Shown: positions 49,092 to 62,144, numbered from the stretch's first letter. The stretch is DNA of 64,000 nucleotides from Ophiocordyceps camponoti-saundersi (nom. inval.) (GCA_003339415.1 PDHQ01000155.1:16332-80331); one strand, 5' to 3'. The notes: generated by a model not told the origin, from the sequence alone. Made by a program: numbers and translations.

Positions 49092-50375
49092 TTTATACGC
49101 TAGTATGCTTAATATAGCTTAGAACTATCTTATATATATTCTAAAAGCGGGAAAAACTAAAAAACTCGGAGTAAAACCCTCCCCTTAAGCGTTACCTTAG
49201 CTTAAGGCCGAACTAAGTCCGCACCCGGCACTCTATACCTTAGGTAAATCTAATAATAATAAGTAACTATAAAGCTAATATTTCCTTTAAAGCGGAGTCC
49301 GCGGTAATAAGAGTACGCGTAGTCTAAGTCCGGTACGGAGTCTATATAGTTACTTATTTTCTTAAGCGTTATCGTTATTATAAATTAAATCTCCGCGCTT
49401 AATTATAATATCTTAAATAATCTATTCGATTAAGGCTTTATTAATATAATTAAGGAATATATAAAAATTCTATTAGCTTATAACGGACCCTATAATAGCT
49501 AATTTTAAAAAGCGGCCTAATTATTATAGCGGAGCTGCGAATAAGTTTAGAGAGGGGGTTAGAGGCGGAGCTATTATATTTACTTTTTAGCGTTTCTACC
49601 CCGGCTATTATTAGACTTTAGTCGGCGCTAGAGGGGGAGGAGGGGCGGTATATACGGAGTTCCGATCCGTAAACTTTTAAAGTTAGGAAATATAAATATC
49701 CTTCGCCCGGTCCTACGCCGCTCTTATCTTAAGGTAAAGTTAACTTTACTTAAGGTAAGTCCCCTAATAGAGAGGGTAATAATATAATCTTTTTCTATAT
49801 ATTATAAAGTAAGCTAACTCGCCCTCCGCGTATAAAAAGGTAAAGTACTAACTATATTATAGCTTCGTTATATAATATTTAGTAATATATCTAAGCTAGT
49901 AATATTTAAAATATTACTAAGGTTAGACCTTTAGCTTATAAAGTTCTATATTAAAAATCTCCGCCTATATTATTATACCCTTATTATAAATCTAGTTTAT
50001 ATTTATTATACTATTAATAATAATTATAAGGAAATTTTACTAAGTCCTTAAATAGTATTTTTTCGCGTATAGTTATATTACTAAGACCTTATTTAATAAC
50101 TTAATCTTTTTCTAAAAGGCTTCCTTCCCGCCTTACTATAAGGCCCGCGCTAGTACCCCCTTTACGATAAGAGTATAACCTCCGCTAGTTAGGCGTGCCT
50201 CTTCTCCGAAGGCGGCACGGAGCTACCTTAGATTAGACTAGAGCTTATAGACGGTATCTTAGAATATTACCGTAACGTTACTGCTAGGTAGTTTCCTTAT
50301 AGTAAGGGCTTAGCCTTGCTCGCGGAGTCCGCGGTTAATACTCGTTATAGTTGCCTCGGGGCCTTAGACCCGTAT
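49065..50375 (-). mobile_element. Repeat Y, copy 1 (LINE-like, 5'-truncated) nested in X2 copy E
   Basis: Absent at this place in X1 copies A and B; present as a longer copy at 25263-27041. It is bounded on the left by (TAA)n, i.e. an (ATT)n tail on the minus strand. Similar GTTATATATATA / CGTATATATATA flanks look like a ~12-bp duplication. The minus strand between about 50330 and 49560 reads a fairly open, charged frame. It contains R-K-L-P-S-S-N-V-T-V near 50290 and A-F-G-E-E-A-R-L near 50210, which resembles the ORF1 (Gag-like) protein of fungal LINE elements. No RT is seen, so it is a truncated or non-autonomous copy. Confidence 0.6.
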
Positions 50376-50479
50376 ATATATAAATATCTCCTTAGCGTAA
50401 TTTATAATTATTTAGAATAATATAATATTATAAGCTATTTAATAGCTTTTAAGTTAATATAATATATTTTTTTTATTTT

Positions 50480-53400
50480 ACTAACGTCTAATAATAAGGG
50501 GGTTAGCCTTATAAGCGTCGCTTATAAGCGTTCTTTATAGTAAGGATTTCCTTAATTTTATATTTATTAAAAAATAAGTTATTAATAGAAAATTATAAAA
50601 AAGGTTTAGGATAGCTATTAGCGAGGAATTATAATAAGAGAGGATTATACGTAATATACTTAAGTAAATTAATATAAAATATAAGATATATATTTTTTAG
50701 AGTATTAAATATAATAGTTAAAAAGGATAGGATAGTAATAATTTTATACTTAGCTTTAAGGTAATCGAATTTCTTAGATAGGTAGTTAAAATAAATATAG
50801 CGAAAATCTAACTATATAAAGTTACTAATTTAAAATCGTTCCGCGGGGCGATAAGTATTATTAGAAGCGTCCTATTACTTTTATTAAGCTTATATAATAG
50901 ATACTTAAGCTAGCTAAATATTTTCTTATAAATATTAAGCGAAGGTAATAGCACGCCTCTTTAAGGAGGTAATTAGTACGGAAAGCGTAAATAGCTATTA
51001 AATAAGGTTTAAGTTATATTTATATAATAAGTAATTTAAACTTACGCTTATTATAAATAACTTTTTATTATTTAATATAAGTTAGTAAGTAAGTAAGTAA
51101 GAAAGCTAGTTAAGCTAGGAGAATAATATTATATAATAAAGAATAGCTTATACCTCCTAGTTTATTCGTTCCGTACCGCTATTAGTTTATAAGTAATAAG
51201 CTATTAATATAAGTTATCTAATACTTATAAGGTAGTAAAAAGTTAACTAAAAGTAACTTATTTAATTTAAACCGCGGTTAAATATAATAGCTATAAGAAA
51301 GCTATAAAAACGCTACTAAGTATAAATAAAATATTTTATATAATATTTAGCTTTTATAAATATTATTACTTTTAGCTATATATATTTTAATAGCTAATTA
51401 GTAATAATTATAAGGAAGCGGGGCTAAGAAAGATTTATAATAAGTAGGTTTATTATAAAGTTTATAGAGATAGTTACTTAATACCTCTCCGGGGGCGGTA
51501 ATAATTATAGTAAGCCCTAGCGATAATAGCGTTAAAGGTAATTCTTATAATAATAATAATTTTAAATAAATCGCGCTATATTAACTAATATACTATTTTA
51601 ATAATAATAATAATAAAATAATATAAATATAATATTTTTACTAAGATACTTTATAAGCGGGGAATTATAAGTTTTTTAGATTAAGGTAATTATTAAAGGT
51701 TCCTAGTTAAGTACTTAAAATTAGCCTTAAAACTATAACTAGCTGCTAGCGGAAAGGGAATAGTTTATAATTTACTTCTTTATACCCGCTTTAAGAGGGA
51801 ACTTTTAAGCGCCCTCTTATAGCGCGGTATATCGCACTATATAAAGTAAGTTAAATTATAACGCTATAAGCTATAATTCCCTTAAATGCTTATCTATAAA
51901 AAGGGCTAATACTATAAAGGTAGTATTTTAGCTTTAAATTAGTTATAGTTTGAAAAAATAAATAGATAAGGGCTATATAATATAGCCGAAACGCGGAGTA
52001 ATATATTATCGCTCTTAATTATAATAAAAGAGAATATCGGGCTAGGTAGCTTACTTACCTAAACGGTATTATAAATAAAAGTTAAAAAAAGTAAGTATCT
52101 TAGCTTATTAAGCTTAGCGTTCTAATATAGCTTTAGGAGTTATAAAATATTTTAAAGCTTTATAATTTATAAGTATAGTAAATAGGGAGGAGATATTTTA
52201 AAGTTCGGCTAACTATATTTTAAGGTAATAGATAATAGTAAGAAGTTCCTTATTATAAATTATATAGTTCCGTTTTATAAGCTAAAGCTTTTAAGAGAAA
52301 TATATTATAAGCTATAAGATTTAATCTTAACCGCGCTAGGAGAGATAGCTACTAATTACTTTACTTAAATAGTTTACTTTTACGATAATATTAAGATCGG
52401 GGCTTTACTAAGCGAGGGCGGGGGAGGAAATAAATATATTTTTTAGTCGCTTAAAAGCGTTTTAATAAGCTAAAATCTAATCGAAAAGGGCGTTACGCTT
52501 CGTAAAGGTAATAAGTAAGGCTATAAGGGAGGAAAACCGAGGGATAAAATTACGATAAAAGTTTATAAAGCTAATAAAACTATATATATTTTTTATATAA
52601 GTTAATACCTTCTAATCTCTAATTATTAAAATCTTAGCTAAGTTTAGGCATACTTTTTATTTAGCGTAAATAATAAACTTAAGGTATTTAACTTTATAAA
52701 CTATAAACGCGTATTTATCGAAGTTTAGATATAGTTTAGCTTACTATAATTTTATAAAAATAATATAAACTTTTTTCTAATAGTTCGAAAATAAGCCGCT
52801 TAAATAGATAAGAATATTATTAAGGTAAATAGTAATAAAATCCTTAAGGGAATTACTTAAGGAAATATTAATATATTATTAAAATAAGGCGGGGGCGCTA
52901 GTAAGACTAAAGGGGTAAATAAGGTATTCGAATAGCTTAAAACGCGTACGGAAAGTAGTTAGATATTCCTCGCCTTTCGTAATATATATCTTATAAAAAA
53001 TAGCGCGTATATTAAGTTTAGTAAATTACCGGGCGCTAGAAAAACTATATAAAGTTTCCTTTATAAGGGGTAGGGGATAGCGGTCTTACTTAGTAAGTTA
53101 ATTTAAGGCCCGATAATTAATATAAAACCGCTAGCCGCCCCTAAGCTTTTTAGCTAGAAGGACTAGGGCGGCTATAAATAATAAGCTTATATAAATCTAT
53201 TTTTTATTTATTAGATTAGTAATTTATTTCCGTATTTTAAAAAGGTATTTACGCGGTATATTATATAATAGCTTTTAAGGTAATAATAGTAAAGATTTAT
53301 TAAGCTACTATTATAAATAGATATAATAATCGTATATACTACGATAAGGGGGAAAAGCGCTCGCTTTTTTTTTATTAAAAAGGTTACTAAAGTTAGATAT

Positions 53401-55140
53401 CTTAAAAAGTAAAGAAACTAATAAGGTAAAAGGAGACAATATTTTAATTTATAGAACGTATAAGATATCTTATAAGCTTATAATAAGGAAACGATAGCCC
53501 GTTTACTAATAGAATTCGCGCCTTATTAGTATAGTAAAAGTTAAGCTTAAAACGGTAACTATTTAATATTTTTAAACTCGCGTTTTACTATATAAGATAA
53601 TAAGGTTATTTATAAAGTAAACTATAAGATATCGTTATCTTATATAAAAGGATATATTATACTACGCTATTTAAGGAGAGCTAAGGATTATATCTTAAAT
53701 TAGGCCGGGGATTATATATATAACTATAAGCGTTTACTAGCTATCGATATCGGTAATAAACTAAATAATATAATAGATTAGGGAGGAGTCCTTAAAGTAA
53801 ACTTACTTCTAATAGCAGATTTAAACTATAATATAGATCGTACGCGGAGTAAGGAGAGGAATACGTTAGAGATAGTAATATTATATTTAAAACTTACTTA
53901 TAATAGCGTAATAGTTATAGCTACTATCTACTTACGCGTTAATAAAAATAATAAAATTTATAAGAATAAGGATAAGGAAAGGACTTACGTTTATATTCCT
54001 TATAATATCTATAAATTAGTTTTTTAAATTATTATTTATTAAATTAACGTAACTACCTTCCTTTTATAAGAAACTTAGTATAGGGGGGATTCTTTTCCCT
54101 AATCTAAATAAGCGTTTTAGTTAGCCTCTCCTATTTCTATAAAGCGTATAGATAAGAATAAAGGCGAAGATAAGTATATTAGATAATCCCTTATAAAATA
54201 GCTTACCTAGCTATAATATAGATAATATCCCTTAACCTAATACTTACTATATTCCTCCGTAAAAATATAAGGAGCGGAATAGCGAGGTTCTAAATATTAC
54301 CTTTTATATCTACCGTATCTCTAATTACGGGAAGAACGCCCCGGGGTTATATTAGTTTAGCGGATATCCGTTATAGGTATATTAATATCCTAAGCTACTA
54401 AAGAAAGAGTAAGGGAAAAGGGTATTCGACCTTTATTTTTAATTTAGAATAACTCGATATCGATAATAATAAAATAAATATAAGCTACGGCCGAGATATA
54501 ATTATTAAGGGGAATATCGCGCTTAAGATAGTAGCGTTATAACTTAAGGGTAAGTACGTAACGTAAATATATTACTTTAATTTTATTTACTTATATAATA
54601 CCTCCTAAAAGTGATAATTTTACCTTAAAATAAATAAGGAAATTAGAGAATAACTTAAAAATACCTTAAGAGAGCTTTTCTAACTTTATTATAGCTATCT
54701 AATAGCGGTAAGAGTTAGTAAATATTATATTAAGATATTTAAAAAAGGTCTTAACTTAGTATTAATATTCCTCGCCTCGCTTAAAAAATAAAGCTACTTT
54801 TAACTAAATAATAAGTAATAAATACTAATAAAGGAAAACCTATTAGTTATAATCGTTACCGATAAAAGCGCGATCTGCTAATAGCTTATATAATATTAAG
54901 GCTTACTAAGCTAGAAAAAGGGTTTTATCGCTATCGAAGAGGGAGCTAGATAAAAAAGGTTTCTAGCGTAAGGGCTATAGTAAGAGCTCCGGCTAAGGTT
55001 ACTAGTATTATATTAAAAAGTAAATAATATCGCGTTACGCTTATAGGACCTCTTATAGCTTAGAAATTATCGTTTATTACTATTATAGCTAGGCGATAAT
55101 TACCTCTTAAGAGATAAGGTTATCTATTATAATAATAATT
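50480..55140 (+). pseudogene. Very long RIP-interrupted ORF of X2 copy E, unknown product
   Basis: A plus-strand frame (with a few phase changes) runs from about 50850 to 55130, roughly 1400 codons, with TAA/TAG stops only. Clear stretches include L-D-Q-G-N-Y-Q-R-F-L-V-K near 51690, S-E-G-G-G-G-N-K near 52410, F-I-Y-Q-I-S-N-L-F near 53200, R-G-K-S-A-R-F-F-F-I-K-K-V near 53350 and L-L-A-I-D-I-G-N-K near 53740, reading stops as Gln. X1 copies match residue by residue with conservative replacements, so the frame was under protein-level selection. No known TE domain was recognised. The C-terminus is Gln/Leu/Lys-rich. Confidence 0.62.
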
Positions 55141-55146
55141 ATTTTA

Positions 55147-55332
55147 TATAAGGGTTTAGCCTCCGGGCTATCTACGAGGAGGTAACTTTATTATTTAGAA
55201 TAATTATAAAAAATTATAGAAAAGGGGTTATAACGCCTAATAGGGGTAAGCGATCCGCGCGCGCGCTACGCGCGGAAATAACTAATTACCTTATATAACT
55301 TAGCTATTCGGGCATAGCTTAAATCCCTTATA
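55147..55332 (+). repeat. Right LTR of X2 copy E (186 bp)
   Basis: Matches 47535-47720 full length. Ends CCCTTATA and is followed by duplication TTATC at 55333-55337. Confidence 0.92.
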
Positions 55333-55337
55333 TTATC
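55333..55337. repeat. Target site duplication of X2 copy E, right (TTATC)
   Basis: Pairs with TTATT at 47530-47534; the C/T difference is a RIP-type transition. Confidence 0.75.
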
Positions 55338-55905
55338 TAATATTTTATAAGTAATATTACCGCGAGAGTTTTTTTTTATAAGAAACTTAATATAAGGGGG
55401 ATTCGTTTCCTTAATTTAAAGCAGGGTCCTCCTCCTTTTTTATAATATTTATAAAGTAGACTAAAAAGGCTAATAAAGGAAAATTAAGCTTATATTTACG
55501 CGAGAAATAGCTAATACTATTATAGCGGAGGTAGCGGCCCTTAGCATGCTACTTTATAATCTTATTACTATTAGCTTTAATCGCTTAATAATAAATCTTA
55601 CTATTATAGCTATTTTAGCCTTAAAAAGAAAGATTATTATATTTATTAAAGCGCGGCTAAGTACTAGTTTAATATATATTAGTTATTAGAGTATCTTAAG
55701 ATAGCTTAAAAGTAAAAGGTAAAGGTATCTAGCTTTTATTTTAAAAGTAGAATAACTTAATATTTATAATAATAACGCGGATCTTAATAATAGCGATAAT
55801 ATAATTAGTTAAGGGAATATTATACCTTATATAATATTAGTAAAAGGCTAAAGTAAGGGTATAATAAAGGCGTATAACTTTAATCTTATTAGCTTATTTA
55901 TAAAA
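55338..55905 (+). mobile_element. Element X1, copy D resumed
   Basis: Continues copy D past the X2 insertion, corresponding to A 23805-24365. It ends at a junction near 55905 where the sequence jumps back to A 22235. Confidence 0.82.
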
Positions 55906-58804
55906 GTAAGCTAGTATTTATTAGTTTAGTAAAAGGGCGCGCTATATTTCGTAAGCTTAACTAAGGGGGCTATAAGGTCTAAGAAATAAAGTATAAAGTT
56001 ATAATAAAAGTTAGCAAATTTAAGAAAATTATATATATTTTAGATATAAGTTAGCGCCTTTTATTTTAAATTTATAAAAACTTTAGTAAGGTCTAGCTAT
56101 ACTTTTTTACTAGCGTAAATAATAAACCTTAAGTACTTAACTTTATAAATAGTAAAGTTATATTTATTAAAGTTAAGGAAAAGCTTAGCTTAATAAAAAT
56201 ATAAAAATATAACGCGTACCTTACGCTAATAATTAAAATAAAAATATCCTAAATAAATAAAAATATTATCTAAGTATATTATAATAAAATCCCTTAAAAA
56301 GTTACTAAGGGTAATATTAATATAATATTAAAATATAGTAAGCGTACTTATAAGGCTAAAAAAGTAAATAAAGTATTTAAATAAACTAAACTAAGTATAG
56401 AAAGCTATAAAATATTCTTTACTCTTTATAATATAAAGCTTATAAAAAGCGGTATAAATATTAAGTTTTATAAACTAATAAGTATTTAAAAAGCTATAAA
56501 GCGTCTCTTTAATAAGTAAAAAGGGATAATAATCTTACTTTATTATTTTATTTAAAGCGCGATAGTTAATATAAAAGCGCTACCCGCCTCCTAGCTTTTT
56601 CGTAAGTAAGATAGGGGCGGCCGTAAATAATAAGCTAGCGCGTATCTATTTTTTATTTATTAAGTTAGTAATTTATTTCTAAACCTTAAAGAGATATTTA
56701 TAAGGTATATTATAAAGTAAGCTTTAAGGTAAAAAGGGTAAGGAATTATTAAGTTCTTAGCGAAATTAAATATAATAATTATAATTACCGCGGTAAAGAG
56801 GCAATACGCTTACTTTCTCCTTATTAAAAAGGTTAGTAAAATCTAATACTTTAAAAAGTAAGGAGGGGCTTATAGTTAAGGTAAAAGTTATAATATATAA
56901 AATATAAAAGATATTTTATAAGCTAATAATAAGGAATTAGTAACTAATACGCTATTAGGATTTATAATAAATAAGGGCTATAAAAATAAAGCTAAGGATA
57001 GCTATAATAAAGTAAATAACTTACTAAGATTTAAAATATAGAATAACTAATTTATTAGTAAAGTAAACTATAACTTCCCGCTTATTAAAATATAATAAAA
57101 TATTATTACGCGCTATCTAAAGTAAGCTAAAAATTAAGTTTTAACTAAGGCTTAGGATTATATACGCTATTATAAGTAACTATTACTTATAAATATTAGC
57201 TATAAAGTAAATAAAATAATAAATAAATAAATATAGCTTAAAATATATACGCTATTAATAATATTTATATAATAATATAAATAACTTATAAGTAAGAGAG
57301 GGGAATTTACTTAAGCTAATAATACTATATAAAAGATTTACTTATAATAGCGTAATAATTATAACTACTATTCGCCTATATAATAATAAAAAAATAGAAT
57401 TTATAAATATAAAAAGAAAAAGGGAAGGTAAGTTTATATTCTAACTAATATCTATAAAATAATTATTTAGTATTTTATAAATAATATTATCGTAAAAGCC
57501 CTCCCCTTATAGGAGACTTAATATAAGGGGGATTTATTTCCTTAATTTAAGGCGGGGTCCTCCTCTTTTTTTATAATATCTATAAAGCATACTAAAGAGG
57601 CTAGTAAGGGAGGATTAAGCTTATACTTACGCGAGAAATAGCCGGTACCGCTATAATAAAAGTAGCGGCCCTTAGCGCGCTATTTTATAATCTTATTATT
57701 ACTAGCCTTAGTCGCCTAATAATAAGTCTTACTACTATAGCTATTTTAGCCTTAAAAAGGGGGACTATTATATTTATTAAAGCGCGGTTAGGTATTAGTT
57801 TAATATATATTAGTTATTAGGGTATCTTAAGATAGCTTAAAAACGGAAAATAAAAATATTTAGCTTTTATTTTTAAAGCGGAATAACTTAATATTTATAA
57901 TAATAGCGTAAATTCTAATAATAGCGATAATATACTTAGTTAAGGGAATATTACGCTATATATAGTATTAGCGAAAGGCTAAGGTAAAAATATAATAAAA
58001 GCGTATAATTTTAATCTTATTAGCTTATTTAATATTATTTATTAAAGTAAGCTTAGCTTTAAAATAGATAAGGAAATTAAAGAAAAACTTAAAAGCGCCT
58101 TATATAAAGTATTTAAGCTTTATTATAATTATCTAGCGCTAATATAAGTTAGTAAATATAATATTAAGGTAACTTAAGAAATAATTAAAGTTATACTTAT
58201 ACTTAGTATTTTATTTAAAAAATAAAGCTACCTTAGCTTAAATTATAAAAGATAAATATTAATATAAAAATACCTATTAGTTATAAGTAATATTAATAAA
58301 AGCTTAGTTTACTTATAGCTTATAAGATATAAAAGAGCGCTATATTAGAAAAAGGTCCTTATTACTATTAAATAATAAGCTAAGAGGTAGCGGCTTATAG
58401 CAAGGTTACGACTATTATTACTTAAGGAGCTATATAAATTAATACTATTAGTATATAAGGCTTTAAAGCTCCGTAATAATAGCTTACTACTCTAAAAGCT
58501 AAGCGATAATAGCTTATTAAGTATTAAGGTTATCTATAGTTAAAGTTATTTTATTATAAAAGTTTTATATTTCTTAATATTTATAAGAAGCTAACTTTAT
58601 TAATATAAAATAACTTAAGAGGTTTTAAGGTATATATAGTATATATATTTAAGGTTATAGTTTATATATAGCCCGCGCCCGTCCCGCGCGCAGCGCTAAC
58701 TAATTATATATACTTATATATACCTCGCGCCTATTATACGCGCGGACTTAACTAAGCACCCCTTATATAACTTAGCTATTTAGGCGTAGCCCGAATCTCT
58801 TATA
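55906..58804 (+). mobile_element. Element X1, copy C (3' part with right LTR)
   Basis: Follows copy A from about 22235 to the end of the right LTR. With copy D this makes a partial direct duplication of the 3' third of X1: the part matching A 22235-24365 occurs twice. The join sits in a short shared AAAGTAAGCT-like sequence. The long-ORF trace is present. No left LTR belongs to it. Confidence 0.84.
58555..58804 (+). repeat. Right LTR of X1 copy C (250 bp)
   Basis: Same length and ends as the copy A LTRs (TATAAAAG...CTCTTATA). Right flank starts CTTAT; with no left end preserved here no duplication can be tested. Confidence 0.9.
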
Positions 58805-58924
58805 CTTATTATTATTATAAGGTAATAGAGGGAGCGGAGTCCGCTTATAATATAAAAATAAGAAGTTTATATTTACGCTACTATAAGCGCGGAGTTTATA
58901 AAATATATAAAAGTTAAAAGCTTT
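58805..58924. other. Short spacer between copies C and F
   Basis: 120 bp, partly (TTA)-rich, with a GAGCGGAGTCCGC-type GC patch. Not assigned. Confidence 0.4.
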
Positions 58925-61723
58925 TATATTACCTTTTTAGAAGCTAAGGTAAAAAATATAATTTACTTTTTACTACCTTATTAAAGTATAAAAACTCCTC
59001 TTTATAGCTTATTATTTTTAAACTAATAATAATATAAAGCGTATAAATTAAAAAATATAAGTTATTTTATATTATATAATCTTTTTCTTATAATTTAACT
59101 AGCTTTATTATTTACTAATATATTAGCTTACTTTAAATAATTAAAACTTATTTATAATAAGCGTAAATCTTAACTACTTATTTTATAGCTTTAATATTAT
59201 TTTCCTAAATTGCCCGCTTAAAGTTACCGCCCTAATCTTATTTTTAAAAAGTTAAGCTATAGCGTTTACTTATTACTTTTATAATAATATTAAGCTAGCT
59301 TAAGTTTTTATCGCCTAAGCTTAATAATAATAAAAAGATTTATTTAATAAGTTCCGCTATTTTATAAAATAATTTTAAATAAGTAACTTTATATAGCTTA
59401 ACCTTATATATATATAGTTTAACTATTTATCCTAAAAGCTTAATTATCTTAAAGGTAAATATAAAGTAATAGCTATATTAACTCTACTTATTATTACTTT
59501 AAATATATTACTTAATATTTACTTTATCTTTTATATTAAGTTTATTAAACGCGCTATTAGTAACTTTTTACTTTTTTAGTTACTAGCTAACTTTTAGCTA
59601 AATCCTTTTTTATATTTTTTTTATAATAACTTTTCTTTTAATAAATATAAAGTTAAGAAAATCCTCGCTATAAAAAATATAAAAGGCTACTATCTGCTAA
59701 ATAGCTTACTTTATTATTTTATCTTTATAAAATAAAAAAATTATATTATTTTTATATAAAAATTACTTAATAGTTTTAATCGCTATATAGCTTTAAATTA
59801 GCTTAAGTTTATATAAGGTAATATACGCTTTTATAATAGCTTAGGGCGAAGTTAATTATATATTTATTTATTTTATCCTCTAAGCTAAATATCCCCTTTA
59901 AGTACTATTCCCCCTATATAAAGTAACCTTCCCGCCCCCTTCTTACCCCTTATCTTTTTTTATTTTTTTTATATTAGCTTTAAGCTAATATTTATATTAT
60001 TTATTTTATTAGTAAAATTATTTATAATAGTTAAGTAGCTTAGGAGACTATTATAGCGCTAGCTATAAGTAAGCGCTAATATTAACTTATAATAGGTATA
60101 TCTTTAAGTAAGGGAGGGCGAATTATAAAGCTATAAAAATATATATAATAATAATAATAATAAGATTCTTTTTTATTTAGCCCCTGCGCTATATACGCTA
60201 TACTTATTAATAAGTATAAACTTACTCTTTTAATATAAAAAAAAGAAAAAATAAGTAACGCGTGTAAGCAGCTAATAATTATAAGCTAAATAATATATAT
60301 AAATTACTAATAAGAGTATATTATAAAATAATAAAAATAGCGCTAGCTAAGCTAAGTAATTTATATAAACTAATAAGCGTTATAAATATTTTATATAAGA
60401 TATTATTTTACTTTTTACTTTTACGCTTATATACGTTAAATTAACTTAGTAATCCGCAATATAAGTAGCTTATTTATTATATTATTAGTTAAAAATCTAA
60501 TATTAATATTCCTCTTATTATTAAAAAGAGGCTTTATACCGCGCTATAAAAAATTAAGCTTAAAAGTAAGTATATCTTATTATTATTATTATTCTTAATT
60601 ATATTATATTATTACTATAAATATATTATAGGTTAGGGTATAAGGAGTAAAGATAGTAATTATATTACTAGTAGTAAAGATAAGTATAGAGAAATATTAT
60701 TAGTTAAGTATAGCGAGGGCGTAAAAGTTTATTATTAGATATAAAATAACGCGAGCTATAGCTAATATAGCTTATAAATAATTAATATAAGTAATAAACT
60801 TAAGTATTAAGTAAGCGCGGCGGCTAGGAACTCTTTTAATATAAGCGCGTATAGGTAAAATAATAGCTTATTATTTTTTTAATTATTATATATAGATTAT
60901 AGATAGCTTAGCGTAAGCGTATAGTTATAGTAAAAAAGTGCTTTTTTTAAAAATATTATCTTTGCCGCGATTTATATACTTTATAAGCTGCCTTATAGCT
61001 TTATTAATAATTAATATTATAGCTATTATAAAAGTCCTAAATATAAGGTATATATAAATATTCTACTTTTTATAATATAATAATACTTTTATTATCTAAG
61101 TCTCCCTTTATAATATATCCGCTTATTACGTAAGATAATAATTATAGCTAATTAAATAATATATTAATAAGGCGAGAAGATAACTTAGTAAATATAAAAA
61201 GCTTAAAAAATAATAGCGATAAATGATAATAATAATAATAATAGAAAAAATAAGAGTAATAATATAAAAAATAAAAGTAAGAATATAATAATAAGCTAAT
61301 AGTTTAATAAATATAAATAAAGAATTTACTTAGCGAGAAAAATAATATAACTAGCTTAAGGAGAAAAAGAAAAAAGGAGGAAGAAAAAATTTTTATATAA
61401 GGAATATTTTCACTTATACCTTATATATATATATACCGCGGCCGGAAATACTTTTTTCCTAAAGCAGCGGGGTATATAAGGGGTTTAAGCTATGTTTAAA
61501 TAGCTAAGTTATATAAAGGTGCTTAATTAAGTCTACGCGTATAATAGGCGTAAGGTATATATAAGCGTATATAATTAGTTAGCGCTATACGCGGGCCGCG
61601 CGTAAGCTATATATAGATTATAACTTTAAGTATATATATTATATATACTTTAAAACCTTTTAAGTTAATTTATATTATTAAAGTTAGCTTTATATAAAAG
61701 TATTAAAATATTAGATTTTAATA
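58925..61723 (-). mobile_element. Element X1, inverted truncated copy F (5' part and left LTR)
   Basis: Reverse complement of copy A from the left LTR to about A 21010, without R2 and R3, so it gives a second empty site for both. The LTR is at its right end (61475-61723). The long ORF is missing. Like copy B it stops near A 21000-21100, so two truncated copies share a similar breakpoint region. Confidence 0.82.
61475..61723 (-). repeat. Left LTR of X1 copy F (~249 bp, inverted)
   Basis: Reverse complement of the X1 LTR: starts TATAAGGG, ends near GATTTTAATA. The bases before it (AAAGCAGCGGGGTA) are the inverted form of the sequence that follows the left LTR in other copies. Confidence 0.82.
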
Positions 61724-61970
61724 AATATTTAATATTTAATATTTAAGTATATAGTATTTAATATTTAGTATTTAAAGCTAATAAGTTTTAAAAAATTAAT
61801 AAAAAACTTTAAATAATATTTTTTTTTTTAAATTATATTTTACTTAGCTAAGTATAAGAGTTTAACTTTTATAATATTTTTAAAAAAATAACTTTATTAT
61901 TTATAAAAAAGTAATAAAAAAGTAATATAATATTAAATAAAAATAAATAGCTTATATATAATACTATTAT
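61724..61970. other. AT-rich gene-free spacer
   Basis: Repeated ATATTTAATATTTAA-type units at 61724-61785, then A/T homopolymer-rich DNA. No gene. Confidence 0.5.
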
Positions 61971-61973
61971 TAA

Positions 61974-62013
<40 letters not shown>

Positions 62014-62129
62014 ATTATTATTAATATTATTATTAATATTATTATTAATATTATTATTAATATTATTATTAATATTATTATTAATATTATTATTAATATT
62101 ATTATTAATATTATTATTAATATTATTAT
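61971..62129. repeat. (TTA)n passing into a 12-bp minisatellite (ATTATTATTAAT)n
   Basis: Starts as ATT triplets and becomes a regular 12-bp unit, about ten copies. The higher-order unit differs from the triplet run by one lost base pattern, suggesting replication slippage followed by unit expansion. Confidence 0.92.
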
Positions 62130-62144
62130 AAAAGATTAATTTTT

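Larger units (their letters stand above)
47535..55332 (+). mobile_element. Element X2, complete copy E (unclassified LTR element)
   Basis: 7798 bp with 186-bp LTRs (47535-47720 and 55147-55332), ends TATAAGGG...CCCTTATA, and a 5-bp duplication. It is the same superfamily as X1: the last ~40 bp of the LTR, the adjoining TACCCCGCCGC sequence, the Cys-rich 5' trace and the long ORF are conserved, but the rest of the LTR differs. It carries a nested LINE-like repeat Y1 (49065-50375). It is less mutated than X1 copies (more CpG and longer readable frames) and thus the best template for studying the encoded protein. Confidence 0.87.

Noticed and set aside
53200..53900. Minus-strand coding for the X long ORF
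   Set aside because: The minus frame also shows similarity between A and E, but the plus frame has more conservative charged replacements (D/N, K/R/Q) and a more protein-like composition. Kept as a caveat only.
47995..55140. X as a KDZ-type transposon or Starship-type recombinase element
   Set aside because: The Cys cluster was suggestive, but I see no transposase or tyrosine-recombinase signature, and the LTR structure does not fit.
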